The translations under genes were made by a program, and so were the position numbers. Source: Muraenolepis orangiensis (Eukaryota; Chordata; Actinopteri; Gadiformes; Muraenolepididae). Taken from it: a DNA stretch of 64,000 nt. The stretch is taken from the NCBI GenBank assembly GCA_027704905.1, contig CM051005.1, forward strand, positions 33,065,873-33,129,872, given 5' to 3'. Positions 13,423-23,253 of the stretch are shown in pieces (within the stretch, counting starts at the first letter, position 1; every line of letters starts with the position of its first letter). The notes under the pieces are model-generated. The model had not been told where the DNA came from. It made no database searches and was given only the letters and a program-made list of their open reading frames with translations.

Positions 13423-13680
13423 ATAAAGAATGTAGAACGTAGCTGTTTGAGATTCATACTTTTCATCCTTTGCTTGCCTGTGGAAAACAAAGAAATTTGA
13501 CCTGTTCATTCTAAGAGCAATTCTTAAATAACCTCTGCTTTTTATATACCTTGTTAGCTATTATGTCCTCACTGTGTTAAGCACAGCCAGACGATTTACA
13601 TCTACAAGCAGGACCTTACTCTTCTACACGACATGTGTTTGTTTTGCGGATTAAATAAAGGTTAATATGGCATCTTTGTG
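13423..13680 (+). terminator. saa: SAA 3' UTR and poly(A) signal
   Basis: AATAAA lies at 13654-13659, about 230 bases after the stop, followed by ttaatatgg and a T/GT-rich stretch. The signal is AATAAA also in the copy at 46.4 kb (inverted) but AATATA in the copies at 33.2, 50.7 and 57.3 kb. Confidence 0.7.
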
Positions 13681-14295
13681 TTTAACGTTTCTGTGTATTG
13701 TCCACTATGTTGTCACTGGCCAATGTTCCACATGAATGCAAATAGGCCTCATGTTTATCACCACCTAGTGGAATACAAAACATATATCGTTTTAATTTAG
13801 TTGCGGTCAAAATTAACATTAAAATCAAATGACCATCGACATTAATATTTGGTGCACAAATTAATCATTTAATCTTGTCGCCTTGCTCTGATGCTATATA
13901 GTGCCGTTGAAAGTGAATTAAAGGTCCAACAAAATAGAAGAAAACATAAATAAATAATAATTTTAAACAAGAAATAGTACTTATTATTACTTATTAGAAT
14001 AATAATAACATTTTCTTTCTACTCCTCAAATGTTTTTGGCATTGAGTGTTATGTTCTGTCTTTCTTAATACAAGGACCAATAACTCATGTCAATTTTATT
14101 TGTATAGTCCACAGTTACAGTTTAAAGGGCTTTACAGGCCACATATTTACAACCCCCCCCCCTTAACCCTAGACCTCCCAAAGGACAAGACAAAACTACG
14201 GCTAAATAATAATAATAATGTAATGAGAGCTGAGGGGCACTCCTAGGAGCCAAACTATAGCGTTAAAAGGTTTTAAGTTTAGATTTGAATATTTC

Positions 14296-14405
14296 AGCAG
14301 AGTCTCAGCTGCTGACCAGAGGAAGCTAACTGATGGAGGAGATCCCAGTCGCTATACAGACCCCTGGACGAGTGCTGAAGAGGAAACCATCTACCTGAGG
14401 ATACA
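14296..14405 (+). pseudogene. Ancient SAA exon 4 relic
   Basis: The DNA aligns with exon 4 of the gene 1 kb upstream. Shared runs are ctcagctgctgaccag, aggagatccca and tacagacccc, followed by gaagatgaaacc against gaagaggaaacc and tctaccc against tctacct. It is much more diverged than the other copies and has indels and no intact frame. It is preceded by a diverged version of the intron 3 repeat. It is therefore a remnant of an earlier tandem SAA duplication. It is preserved in the same place at 57965-58070 and, inverted, at 45722-45830. Confidence 0.75.
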
Positions 14406-15373
14406 ATGTCAATCATGTCTGCAGTCATGACAAATAACCAAATTAAACAAATAATGGTTCATCATTGACATGGCTGTTTCAATACATTTAAATTGTATTT
14501 TCTACTACATATTTTGATAATAATACTAATGATATAAATATATACTGTTTACATATAAATAATGTCTAAAGCTATTGAATGAGCATTGTGTTCACACAAC
14601 TCACTTCATGTAAACAAATAAGAAAATAGAATAGGATCTGTAAAATGTGTTTGCAGCCATATTGATTAAAATACCAACACAAACACATAATTCATCCCCC
14701 CAACTGAACAAAAAATAGGTCAATCGATTTTTTAAATTTGATTTGTGACTGTGATCCTTGTTCAACTGGTAAACACACACCTGAGTTGAATCGTCCTTGG
14801 TCTGCCATCTTGTCTGATAAGATAGATTTGCCTGATATCAGATACATATATGTGTATTTTCGCGGTACAATTGAAGGGCTTCTTACCTAATGTCCTGAAC
14901 GCATAAGCAGTACTACATATACTACCGATGGTCTTTTGCAGACATCACCTGCCCAGGAGTGGGTGAGGGATTTGGTACGGCAAAACTCATCCTCTCACTG
15001 CCAGGCTGGACAAGTCATGTGGAACCGACAGCATGTCATTATGTTGTTGTGTAATGGTCCACTGGAAAGAGAACACTACTAGAAAACATCTGCTAGTTAC
15101 TTTAATATTCAATAATGTTACCCTCATCAGTATTGCTAGTAAAAAATATATATATTTAAACACTGTATATATCATTATTATTAGTATAAATGTATTGTCA
15201 TTGCACAGCACAAGTACAGTACAGCGAAAATAATTTAGCATCTAACCAGAGTGCAAATGTTGCAGTAAAGTGCATGGTAATATCATTTACAGTTTAAATT
15301 GACAGGTTAAAAAACAGTCGACTAGGTATGTTGGATATGTAAGTGGGATACGAGCATAATAATAGGTATATAT
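14406..15373. repeat. Non-coding SAA 3' flank with LINE-like tail
   Basis: The stretch is conserved at 58071-59045 and, inverted, at 42800-43394 plus 45354-45720. Bases 15190-15300, read on the minus strand, run from cgctgtactgta through ttgtgctgtgcaatgac to an aataaa-like end. This resembles the 3' end common to several fish retroposons. No coding potential is seen. Confidence 0.65.
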
Positions 15374-15519
15374 TAGGGATGGGATGATCACGTTTTTTGC
15401 CACCGATCACCGATCACCGATCACAATGAGAAATATCTGCCCCACCGATCACCGATTTTTAATTTTTTTTGCAACTATAGCAGTCTACAGTGTATTGCTG
15501 CTATAGCAGTCTATTATAG

Positions 15520-15999
15520 CAGGGGTTCCCAAACGCCGGGCCGCGGACCGGTACCGGGCCGTGGAGGTGTTACTGCCGGGCGGCGAAACAGCTGTGTTTA
15601 TCATCATATTTGACTCAAATAATTTGAGTATAGGTGAACGGCGGGCGGTATAATCTATATATAGAGATGATATATATAGTATAATCTATATATATATAGA
15701 TTATATAGCGGTATAATCTATATATAGATTAAATATATATCGGCGGCATAAGAGACTTTCAGTTACACGCGCTACTAAAGAGACTACGCGCTAGTGACGT
15801 GTCGGTCGCGAACGAGCCGGTTTTGTTACGGGCGCTCCGCGTACATGCGCGTTTATACTGAAATCGAGCCCTGCCGTTTTGTTAGGGGTGTGTGTTGACA
15901 CACACTTTGACAACCGGTCCGCGAAAATTGACAACCGGTCCGCGAGATTTTATTCATGTATCTGCCGGTCCGTGGCACAAAAAAGGGTGGGAACCCCTG
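15520..15999. mobile_element. Nested hAT element, 480 bp
   Basis: The terminal repeats are CAGGGGTTCCCAA and its inverse (gggtgggaacccctg). A perfect 8-bp duplication tattatag lies at 15512-15519 and 16000-16007. The element contains gggccgcggaccggt and ccggtccgtgg motifs, known from short vertebrate hAT elements, and an AT-rich hairpin region at 15640-15745. It has no open frame of note. It was inserted into the element at 15374-16454, so it is younger. Confidence 0.9.
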
Positions 16000-16021
16000 T
16001 ATTATAGAACAGTTTCATCCA

Positions 16022-16243
16022 TCATGCATTCCTGGGGTTCTCGTTCTCCACGGTCAGTTTAACAAACTCGCCATGCTGTGCTGGGTGATGGGTTTTCAGG
16101 TGTCTTATTAAATTTGTCTTGTTGAAATTTTTTACCTTGCTTCCTCCACGAGATATTTTCTCTTTGCACACATTACTGATGGCAAATGTTACATCTGTAT
16201 CACACACTTTGAAGAAACTCCACACTGCAGACACCGCTGACAT
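16022..16243 (-). pseudogene. BED zinc-finger fragment of a hAT transposase
   Basis: The 73-residue frame reads VWSFFKV at 7-13, NVCKEKISRGG at 24-34, and NKTNLIRHLKTHH further on. This is the BED finger layout that begins ZBED-like transposases and binds the transposon ends. The first zinc-binding Cys is replaced by Ser (residue 23, before N24-V25-C26). No catalytic part follows. The frame is broken and is inferred to be inactive. Confidence 0.8.
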
Positions 16244-16454
16244 GTTGAGGCAGGGCGGGTATCACTCTGTTTAGAAAAGAGGCGGGGCCCCACGTGTTTT
16301 ACTCGCTGGTAAAGAGATGAGCGCACGTGTTTCTCACGTGCAGGATCGGCTTTGAAATCGGCAACATTAAAGCAAGATCGGCATTCTCCGATTGCGCATT
16401 TTTCTTCAAAATCGGCCGATAATGATCGGAAGCCGATCGATCGTCCCACCTCTA

Positions 16455-16495
<41 letters not shown>

Positions 16496-16814
16496 GGTAA
16501 GTAAGTATTTAACAGGTAGTGATCAGGGGTATGCAGTTATTGAAAGCAGGATACATATATATCAATAAATGTATATACAAGTTAGTATATGTTCTGCCAA
16601 AAGCAAATCATCTCTTGATTCAGAAGACGTCTTTGGTTGAACCCATAGTTCGTCTTGTCTATCTTTAGCAACTCTCGCTGTCCCCATAGCAACCTTGGAA
16701 TAGAAGATGAATTATTGACTGGCTAATGCTAACTGCTGAATAACTGACCTGCCCCTAAGACTATTAGCATAGTGTTTATCTATGTACCGTACCAATCTAG
16801 TTCTAAATCTGGAG
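16455..16814. repeat. (TA)n and non-coding flank
   Basis: A TA run (16455-16491) leads into sequence matched at 59046-59370 and, inverted, at 42552-42795. No gene is seen. Confidence 0.8.
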
Positions 16815-17026
16815 GATTGAATCCTCTTTATTGGTACACACACAGTGAAATTAGTTTCTCTGCATTTAACCCATGCTAGTATTAGGAGCAGTGGGAAGCT
16901 ATTTTCGATACAGCGCCGGGTAGCAGTGTAGGGGTCTGGGGCCTTGCTTAAGGGCACCTCGGCAGTGCCCTGGTGTTTCGGGGACTTGAACCAAGCCCCA
17001 ACCCACTGAGCTACTGCTGCAGCCCG
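16815..17026 (-). mobile_element. tRNA-derived SINE
   Basis: On the minus strand the head reads gcagtagctcagtggg (A-box-like) and ggttcaagtcc (B-box-like), which form an RNA polymerase III promoter. The body is gggcactgccgaggtgcc and the end is near ccaataaagaggatt. Copies lie at 42339-42551 (+) and 59371-59588 (-). Confidence 0.85.
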
Positions 17027-17027
17027 G

Positions 17028-17498
17028 AAGACACATTCATGAGTCTTTGGCGGAGGCAATTTGCTTTCTCAGTTGTAATGATGAAACCTGAGAAAGTCAA
17101 TCTTAAATTCTCTGAAGGCTGTAATGAATCAAATAAAATATGGATTATGGTGCTGCCTGGTGATTTGGTTACAACGATGGCCCATTTCATACTTTTAACT
17201 CCTACTTCTCTGGATAGAGGCAATCTTTGTTAAATCTTCCTCATTTACATAATGTTATGATATGATAAGTCATGTATTATTTAGAATACTTTTTGCTAGG
17301 TGTTACGGCTGCCCTAGTGGAACCGGCCTGTAACATGGATGCTGTCCTCCCCTCTACTGGGTTATCCACAAACAGAGATATCCAAACACGTGTCATCTAT
17401 TTGACATTGAACTAAACAAAACTGAACTGCTGGCTGGCCTATCAGTGTGGACCAATCAGGGACCACACCCACACAGGCAACACATGAACTAATCAATC
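17028..17498. repeat. Copy of duplicated block 214-630
   Basis: The copy runs from gagtctttgg to aactaatcaatcat and then breaks into the GC-rich repeat of the minus-strand retroelement. It differs from 214-630 by a few small indels. No gene is seen. Confidence 0.85.
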
Positions 17499-17504
17499 AT
17501 CTGG

Positions 17505-18204
17505 CGGGTGCGAAGCGACGTCCTCCGGCGGGTGCGAAGCTACGTCCTCCGGTGGTTGCGGAGTGACGTACTCAGGCGGGTTCGAATCGACGTCCTCCGG
17601 CGGGTGCGAAGCGACGTCCTCCGGCGGTTGCGGAGCGGCGTGCTCCGGCGGGTGCGGAGCGGCGGCCTCCGGCGGTTGCGGAGCGGCGCTCCGCGGTGCG
17701 GAGCGGCGTCCTCCGGCGGGTGCGGAGCGACGTCCTCCGGCGGGTGTGAAGCTACGTCCTCCGGCGGTTGCGGAGTGACGTCCTCAAGCGGGTGCGAAGC
17801 GACATCCTCCGGCGGGTGTGAAGCGACGTCCTCCGGCGGTTGTGGAGCGGCGTCCTCCGGCGGGTGCGGAGCGGCGGCTTCCGGCGGGTGCGGAGCGGCG
17901 GCCTCCGGCGGGTGCGGAGCGGCGTCCTCCGGCGGTGGTGGAGCGACGTCCTCCGGTGGCTGCGAAGCGACGTCCTCCGGCGGGTGCGGAGCGACGTCCT
18001 CCGCAGTGTGCGGAGTCAAAACGTGGGCCCATTCCTCTCTCGGCCACTTTCCCGGAGTCCTTTGCGTTGCGTGCTCACAGAGCTGTGTGATGGCCTTCTG
18101 CAATGTTTGTTGCCCCTGCAACACTGTTGTCAGCAACTCCCTTAAGGCTGGATCCATGTCTTCGGTTGTGAGCTGGGTCAAAATGCCCGCATCCATCCAC
18201 CATA
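17505..18204 (-). pseudogene. Retroelement gag start with 24-bp coding minisatellite
   Basis: Read on the minus strand, downstream of the LTR, the frame starts MDPALRELLTTVLQGQQTLQKA, with the opening ATG near 18156, and is helical in character. It then runs into about 20 copies of an 8-residue unit of the type EDVAPHPP or EDAAPQPP (24 bp each). After 17700 the array slips out of frame into Arg-rich products. MDP starts and short coiled N-termini are usual for fish gypsy Gag. A long proline-acidic array is not. The fragment ends at 17498 with no pol. Because 24 is a multiple of three, both strands stay open, so the + strand frames here are shadows. Confidence 0.7.
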
Positions 18205-18723
18205 TGTGAGCGCCCACGCTCAAGAAGGCACAAAAACAGCGGGTTTTTTAGGTTTAAACAAAAATGTCCTTTTATTTCTCTAAACTTGGGGGGTTAAGGT
18301 AAGGAATGAAAAATAACAAAAGCTTGTCTTCGGCGTCTCACGCCTGGTCCGCGGTCCTCTCACCCTCTGGCGGCTTCCCAAGCTCCTGGGTGAGACGGCT
18401 TCTCCTTTCCTTCGGATCACAAATGAAACAGCACAACAGCAGGTAACCACATGGCTAGACCTCTCGGCAGCAAGGTCTCACTCCGCTCACCCCCCTTTTC
18501 CCTTCTTCAAACAACCCTCTACCTGTGTCCTTTTAAGCACCTGCTTTACTCAGGTGCTTTTTGTTCCCAGCTGGGGGTTTCAATCCGGGAACTCGTTCAC
18601 CTTCCCCCGGGTCCTAAAGCCCTCCATGTATCTCCCTCGGGAGATATACGCCCCCAACAACGTAACCGTAAGTCTCCTCTTCTTGGCTCTGGTGGGACCC
18701 CAAGGGTAGCTTGGGGTACCACA
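18205..18723 (-). mobile_element. LTR (5' LTR of the minus-strand element)
   Basis: On the minus strand it begins TGTGGTACCCC and ends CGCTCACA, with an AATAAA shortly before the end (near 18275). It is followed by tatggtggatgg as a possible primer-binding area and then gag. TG...CA borders, position and poly(A) signal support an LTR of about 519 bp. No partner LTR is seen, so the borders rest on sequence features only. Confidence 0.65.
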
Positions 18724-18730
18724 ATATAAG

Positions 18731-18784
18731 GGCACTGCCGAGGTGCCCTTAAGCAAGGCCCCAGACCCCTACACTGCTACCCGG
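18731..18784 (+). mobile_element. SINE body fragment
   Basis: The fragment matches the SINE body (gggcactgccgaggtgccc to ctgctacccgg) in the opposite orientation to the copy at 16815-17026. It sits between the minus-strand LTR and the gypsy gag, at a rearrangement junction. Confidence 0.8.
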
Positions 18785-19441
18785 CTAACATCTTTGAAGC
18801 ACAGCTGTCCCGCTTTACGAGGGAAGCGGGGAGGATTGCCTACATAGTGAGTCTGCTGGAGGGAGGTCCCCTCGCTGTACGATGCGCTCCGTGCACAAGG
18901 ATCTCCTCTCGTGGAGACTTTCGTGGCTCTTGAAATGGAGTTGATGAGGGTGTACGACCACCCCATACGGGGCACCCAGGCTGGACAACTCCTGTTGCGG
19001 CTTAAACAGGGAACGCTCAGTCTTCGGGAGTACATCGCCCGGTTTCGCCGGTTGGCGGTGGAGTCCGGTTGGAACGAGGAATTTCTCCTGTCCGCGTTCC
19101 ACAACGGACTCAACCGGGAGTTGGGCACGGAGGTGGCGCTGCGGGGCGAGAAGGGCACTGTGGATGAGGCCATCCAGATGGCCATTCAGGTGTCAGACCT
19201 AGCTATGCAGTGGGGGGACGTTCCGGGTCCTTCCAGAAGCGTCTCCCGCCCAGCGGAGGAAAGGAGATATTCTCGGTCCACCGCTTCCTTCGTGGAGGAG
19301 CCGATGCAGCTGGATCGGGTGGTCCTTTCCCAGCAGGAACAGAAGCGGAGGCTGGACACCGGAGCTTGTCTCTACTGTGGGGGGTTGGGACACTCCCTTC
19401 GCGACTGTCATCGTCGGCCAAAAGATCGGGCCCCTCAGTGA
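18785..19441 (+). pseudogene. Gypsy element 1: Gag (5'-truncated)
   Basis: The first part (18793-18910) is out of frame with the rest. From 18911 a 176-codon frame encodes the end of a retrotransposon Gag (LREYIARFRRLA) and a zinc knuckle CLYCGGLGHSLRDC, spaced C-x2-C-x4-H-x4-C, near residues 156-169. The 5' LTR, leader and Gag start are absent because the element begins abruptly after the SINE fragment. The stop TGA at 19439 lies in the same frame as the following pol. Gag packages the RNA in intact elements. This copy is dead. Confidence 0.88.
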
Positions 19442-19489
19442 CGGCTCTCCAGCTCCACTTGCAGGCTCCCATTTTCACACGCAACTCCT

Positions 19490-20680
19490 TTGGGCGAAGG
19501 AGAGGCTTCCGGTGGAGGTGTTGGTGGACCCGGTATTCTCACCGAGCGGATACAGCCACCATTGGAGGTGAACTCGCTGGATGGCAAGCCGTTGGCCCGG
19601 ATCACTCAACGGTCGGTTCCTCTCACTCTGGTTCTGTCAGGGAATCACCGGGAGACCATCCACTTACACATCATCTCCTCCCCCCACACCCCGGTGGTAT
19701 TGGGTAGACCGTGGTTGGCTATCCACAATCCACACATCGATTGGGCGGCGGGTTCCGTGATAAGTTGGAGCATGTTCTGCCACTCGAACTGCCTCCGGTC
19801 CGCTCTAGCCCCACGCAGCCCACCCACCCGCCCGGTCCCGAGTCCTCCCGATCTCTCATCCGTCCCCCATGTTTACCACAACCTCGGGGAGGTGTTCTCT
19901 AAAAAACGGGCCGTCTCCTTACCTCCTCACAGACCATACGACTGCGCCATCAATCTCCTTCCCGGTGCGTCTTTGCCGGTTAGGCGACTCTACAATCTGT
20001 CCCGGCCCGAGAGACAGACCATGGAGACCTACATTCACGACTCACTGGCAGCGGGCCTGATCAGACCCTCGTCGTCGCCTGTAGGTTCTGGGGTTTTCTT
20101 TGTTACTAAAAAGGATAACTCGTTGAGGCCGTGTATCGATTTCCGGGGTCTAAACGATATCACCGTCAAGAACAAGTACCCCTTGCCACTCATCGACCCA
20201 GCCTCCGAGCCGCTCCGTCATGCGACGGTGTTCTCCAAATTGGACCTCCGCAATGCCTAGCATCTCGTCCGGATCCGGGAGGGGGACGAGTGGAAGACGG
20301 CGTTCAACACTGCTTTGGGGCACTTCGAGTACCGGGTCATGCCCTTCGGTCTCACCAACGCCCCGGCAGTTTTCCAAGCTCTGGTGAACGACGTCCTCCG
20401 AGACATGCTGAACCTGTTCGTCTTTGTCTACCTGGATGATATTTTGAACTTTTCAGGTAGTCAGAAGGAGCACGTTCAGCACGTTCGGTTGGTACTTCAG
20501 CGGCTGTTGGAGAAAAAGCTGTTCGTCAAGGCGGAGAAGTGCGAGTTCCACGCTAAGTCGGTGGCTTTTTTGGGGTTCATAATCGAGCCGGGGAAAGTTC
20601 GATCGGATCCCGTTAAGGTCAAGGCAGTGGCCGACGCCTACATCCCGGAGACAACTCCAGTGGTTCCTCGGTTTTTCTAA
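19490..20680 (+). pseudogene. Gypsy element 1: protease remnant and reverse transcriptase
   Basis: The protease region is damaged and no clear Asp-Ser/Thr-Gly-Ala motif remains in frame. The reverse transcriptase is well preserved: PCIDFRGLND, KLDLRNA, VMPFGLTNAP and the catalytic YLDD at 20429-20440. A TAG at 20258-20260 replaces the Tyr codon expected after RNA. At about 20630-20650 a deletion relative to the sister element at 23496 shifts the frame and ends the reading at 20680. The frame is the same before and after the TAG, so the nonsense change is a single-codon event. It made cDNA in the intact family and is inactive here. Confidence 0.9.
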
Positions 20681-20689
20681 TTTTTACCG

Positions 20690-22450
20690 CAGGTTCATCC
20701 GGGATTTCTGTAGCGTCGTGGCTCCGCTTACTCGGCTCACCTCCACGCTCTCTCCGTTCTCCTGAACTCCTGAGGCAGGTGCGGCGTTTGCGCAGCTGAA
20801 ATGTCTGTTCACCTCGGCTCCGGTTCTGAGGCATCCGGATCCGGCGAGCCAGTTTGTGGTGGACGCATCGGATTCCGGTGTGGGGGCCGTTCTTTCTCAA
20901 CGTTCCACGGGGGATCGGAAGACGCACCCTTGTGCTTTTTTTCGAAACGGTTGTCGCCCGCGGAGAGGAACTACGACGTGGGGAATCGGGAGCTCTTGGC
21001 AGTGGTTCTGGCCTTGGAGGAGTGGAGGCATTCGCTTGAAGGGGCTGAACAACCGTTCGTGGTCTGGACAGACCACAAGAACTTGGCCTACCTCCGCACC
21101 GCTAGACGGCTCAACTCTCGACAGGCGCGGTGGGCGTTGTTCCTGGGGAGGTTCAACTTCACGCTCACCTACCGGCCTGGATGTCGGAATGTGAAACCCG
21201 ACTCTCTCTCTCGCCAGTGGGACGCCGAGAGGGATCTCGTCGAGCCAGAGACCATCCTGCCTCCGGTGTGCGTGATTGGGGCAGTCACATGGGAGATCGA
21301 GGGTCTCGTCCGGTCGGCTCAGCTTACTCATCCAGATCCAGGTAATTGTCCCGCTAACCGGCTGTTTGTACCCGATCCAGTTAGGTCCCGGGTGCTGCAG
21401 TGGGCTCATTCCTCCCATCTGACCTGCCATCCCGGCTTTGCGCGGACCCTGTCCTTCCTCAGACGGAGCTTCTGGTGGCCTTCCATCTCCCGGGACAACC
21501 AGGCCTTTGTCACGGCCTGCACCGTCTGTGCACGCAGCAAGGCCTCACATCGACCTCCTGCGGGGTTGCTGCAGCCGCTGCCTATCCCTCGCTGGCCTTG
21601 CTTGCACATCGCCGTGGATTTCGTCACCGGTCTTCCGCCGTCGTCTGGTAACTCCACCATCCTCACCATCGTCGACCGGTTTTCGAAAGCGGTCCATTTT
21701 GTGCCGTTGCCCAAGCTTCCCTCGGCCAGGGAGACGGCGGTCCTCCTGGTGCTGCAGGTATTTTGTCTGCACGGGATACCCCTGGACATAGTGTCCGACC
21801 GGGGGCCACAGTCGCATCGCAGTTGTGGAAGGCGTTCTGCCAGCCTCTCCTCCGGATACCATCCTCAGTCCAATGGACAAACGGAGAGAGCCAACCAGGA
21901 CCTGGAAGCGGTTCTCCGCTGCGTCGCCGTGCGCCATCCATCTTCATGGAGTTCCCACCTCCCTTGGGTGGAGTACGCCCACAACTCCCTGATCAGCGAC
22001 GCCACGGGGATGTCGCCGTTCCAGGCATCACTGGGCTATCAACCACCTCTGTTTCCCGTCCAGGAGGAGGAGATTGCGGTGCCGTCGGTACAGGCCCACC
22101 TCCAGCGCTGCCGCCGGATTTGGAGGACCGCACGGTCGGCACTCCTTCGTACGGCCGATCGGAACAGGCGTTTGGCAGACCGTCGGAGGGTTCAGGCACC
22201 CATCTATCGAGCTGGACAACAGGTTTGGCTCTCCTCCCGTGACCTGCCACTCAAGGTACAGTCCCGGAAGTTGGTGCCTCGTTACGTGGGACCTTACACG
22301 GTGGACAAGGTCATCAATCCGGTTTCAATAAGGTTGAGATTGCCGCCAGCCATGAAGGTTCATCCCACCTTTCATGTTTCCCTATTGAAACCTGTTTCTT
22401 CCAGTCCCTTGTGCCCTCCCACCGCACCCCCTCCCCCCCCCCAGGATCAT
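20690..22450 (+). pseudogene. Gypsy element 1: RNase H and integrase
   Basis: Open from 20801. The RNase H part has FSKRLSPAERNYDVGNREL, WTDHKNLAYL and RYLN-type downstream motifs. The integrase has a His-His-Cys-Cys zinc region (HLTCHPG to CTVCARSK), the first Asp in VDFVTGLPP, the second in IVSDRGPQ and the Glu in NGQTERANQD. Relative to element 2 it has lost 1 base and 20 bases between the second Asp and the Glu, 21 in all, so the frame is kept but seven residues are missing. That should disable the catalytic core. The stop at 20764 (cctgaactcctga) also interrupts the RT-RNase H join. Confidence 0.9.
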
Positions 22451-22472
22451 CGACGACCATCCCGCCTACACG

Positions 22473-22658
22473 GTGAGAAAGATCCTGGACATCCGTCGCC
22501 GTGGCCGGAGTTTCCAGTACCTGGTGGATTGGGAAGGGTATGGCCCGGAGGAGCGGAGTTGGATTCCACGGCGGAGTGTCCTGGATCTGTCCCTCATCCG
22601 CGACTTCCATCAGGAAAATCCCAACAGGCCGAGTGGGGCGCCAGGAGGCACCCGTTGA
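22473..22658 (+). pseudogene. Gypsy element 1: integrase chromodomain
   Basis: ILDIRRRGRSFQYLVDWEGY, then PEERSWIP and the LIRDFHQENP helix, is a typical chromodomain at the integrase C-terminus. This places the element in the chromovirus branch of Ty3/gypsy. It is one frame off from the preceding integrase because of the C homopolymer at 22430-22442. The PPT-like gagggggggggg follows just before the LTR at 22671. Confidence 0.9.
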
Positions 22659-22670
22659 GGGGGGGGGTAC

Positions 22671-23253
22671 TGTCACGGTTACGGTGGTTGACAGGGGGCG
22701 TTGCCAGGCCGCGTGCGCTAGAGGCGCACACACACGCACCTGCCAACCATTACCGTGGCTAATTGCCATTGATCTCACCTGGGGGCTATTTATACCGCGG
22801 CGTCAGTGAGAGACGTCGCTCGTTCGTACTGTGTGTAACCGGTACGCTACCAGTCCCCAGGTGACATTCATCCCTGGCTTTTGATCACCCTGCTACGGAC
22901 TATCAGAGAGATAGCCCGCTCGTCTGCTGTTCCAGCCCCTCGTCGGTCCAGACGATCGACGCACCTTGACTTCCCGGTAACCCGACCCATCGCCTGTCCC
23001 AACTATCCCTACGTTTGCTACCTGTCGGCTCGACGCACCTTGACTTCCCGGTAACCCGACCCATCGCCTGTCCCAACTATCCCTACGTTTGCTACCTGTC
23101 GGCTTGACGCACCTCGACCTCCCGGTCCCAGATCCCTCATTTGTCCTGGAGATAACAATCGATTGTGTTCTGTGCTGAAATAAAACCCCTGTTCTCCCTT
23201 TTCTGGTCTCCGCCTGCGTTCTGGGTCCAACCTCACCACACACCTCTGTGACA
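22671..23253 (+). mobile_element. Gypsy LTR, shared by elements 1 and 2
   Basis: It begins TGTCACGGTT after a G-rich polypurine tract and ends CTGTGACA. The TATA-like tatttatacc lies near 22787-22796 and an aataaa at 23179-23184. A 74-bp tandem duplication starts at 22957 and 23031, with a third partial unit at 23105. It is the 3' LTR of element 1 and at the same time the 5' LTR of element 2. Confidence 0.9.

Larger units (their letters stand above)
15374..16454 (-). mobile_element. hAT DNA transposon with BED-finger transposase remnant, 1.1 kb
   Basis: The ends are TAGGGATGGGATGATC and, inverted, TAGAGGTGGGACGATC. The element is flanked by an 8-bp duplication gtatatat at 15366-15373 and 16455-16462. 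The sister copy at about 59036 lacks the insertion. A BED zinc-finger fragment lies inside on the minus strand (16022-16243), and a second hAT element is nested at 15520-15999. The catalytic domain is missing, so the element cannot move by itself. The target is AT-rich, so the duplication is less unique than others here. Confidence 0.85.

Noticed and set aside
14046..14246. Small frame with hydrophilic Asn run, 66 codons
   Set aside because: It covers a dispersed repeat with poly-C and (AAT)n, and is not kept open in the copies at 57.7 and 45.9 kb.
17508..18209. A 233-codon Ser/Gly/Cys-rich frame on the + strand
   Set aside because: It is the shadow of the 24-bp minisatellite. The minus strand has the Gag start, LTR and a sensible upstream context.
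20801..22762. An intact 653-codon integrase gene
   Set aside because: Its start lies inside the RNase H in another frame, seven codons are missing from the integrase core, and the chromodomain is out of frame.
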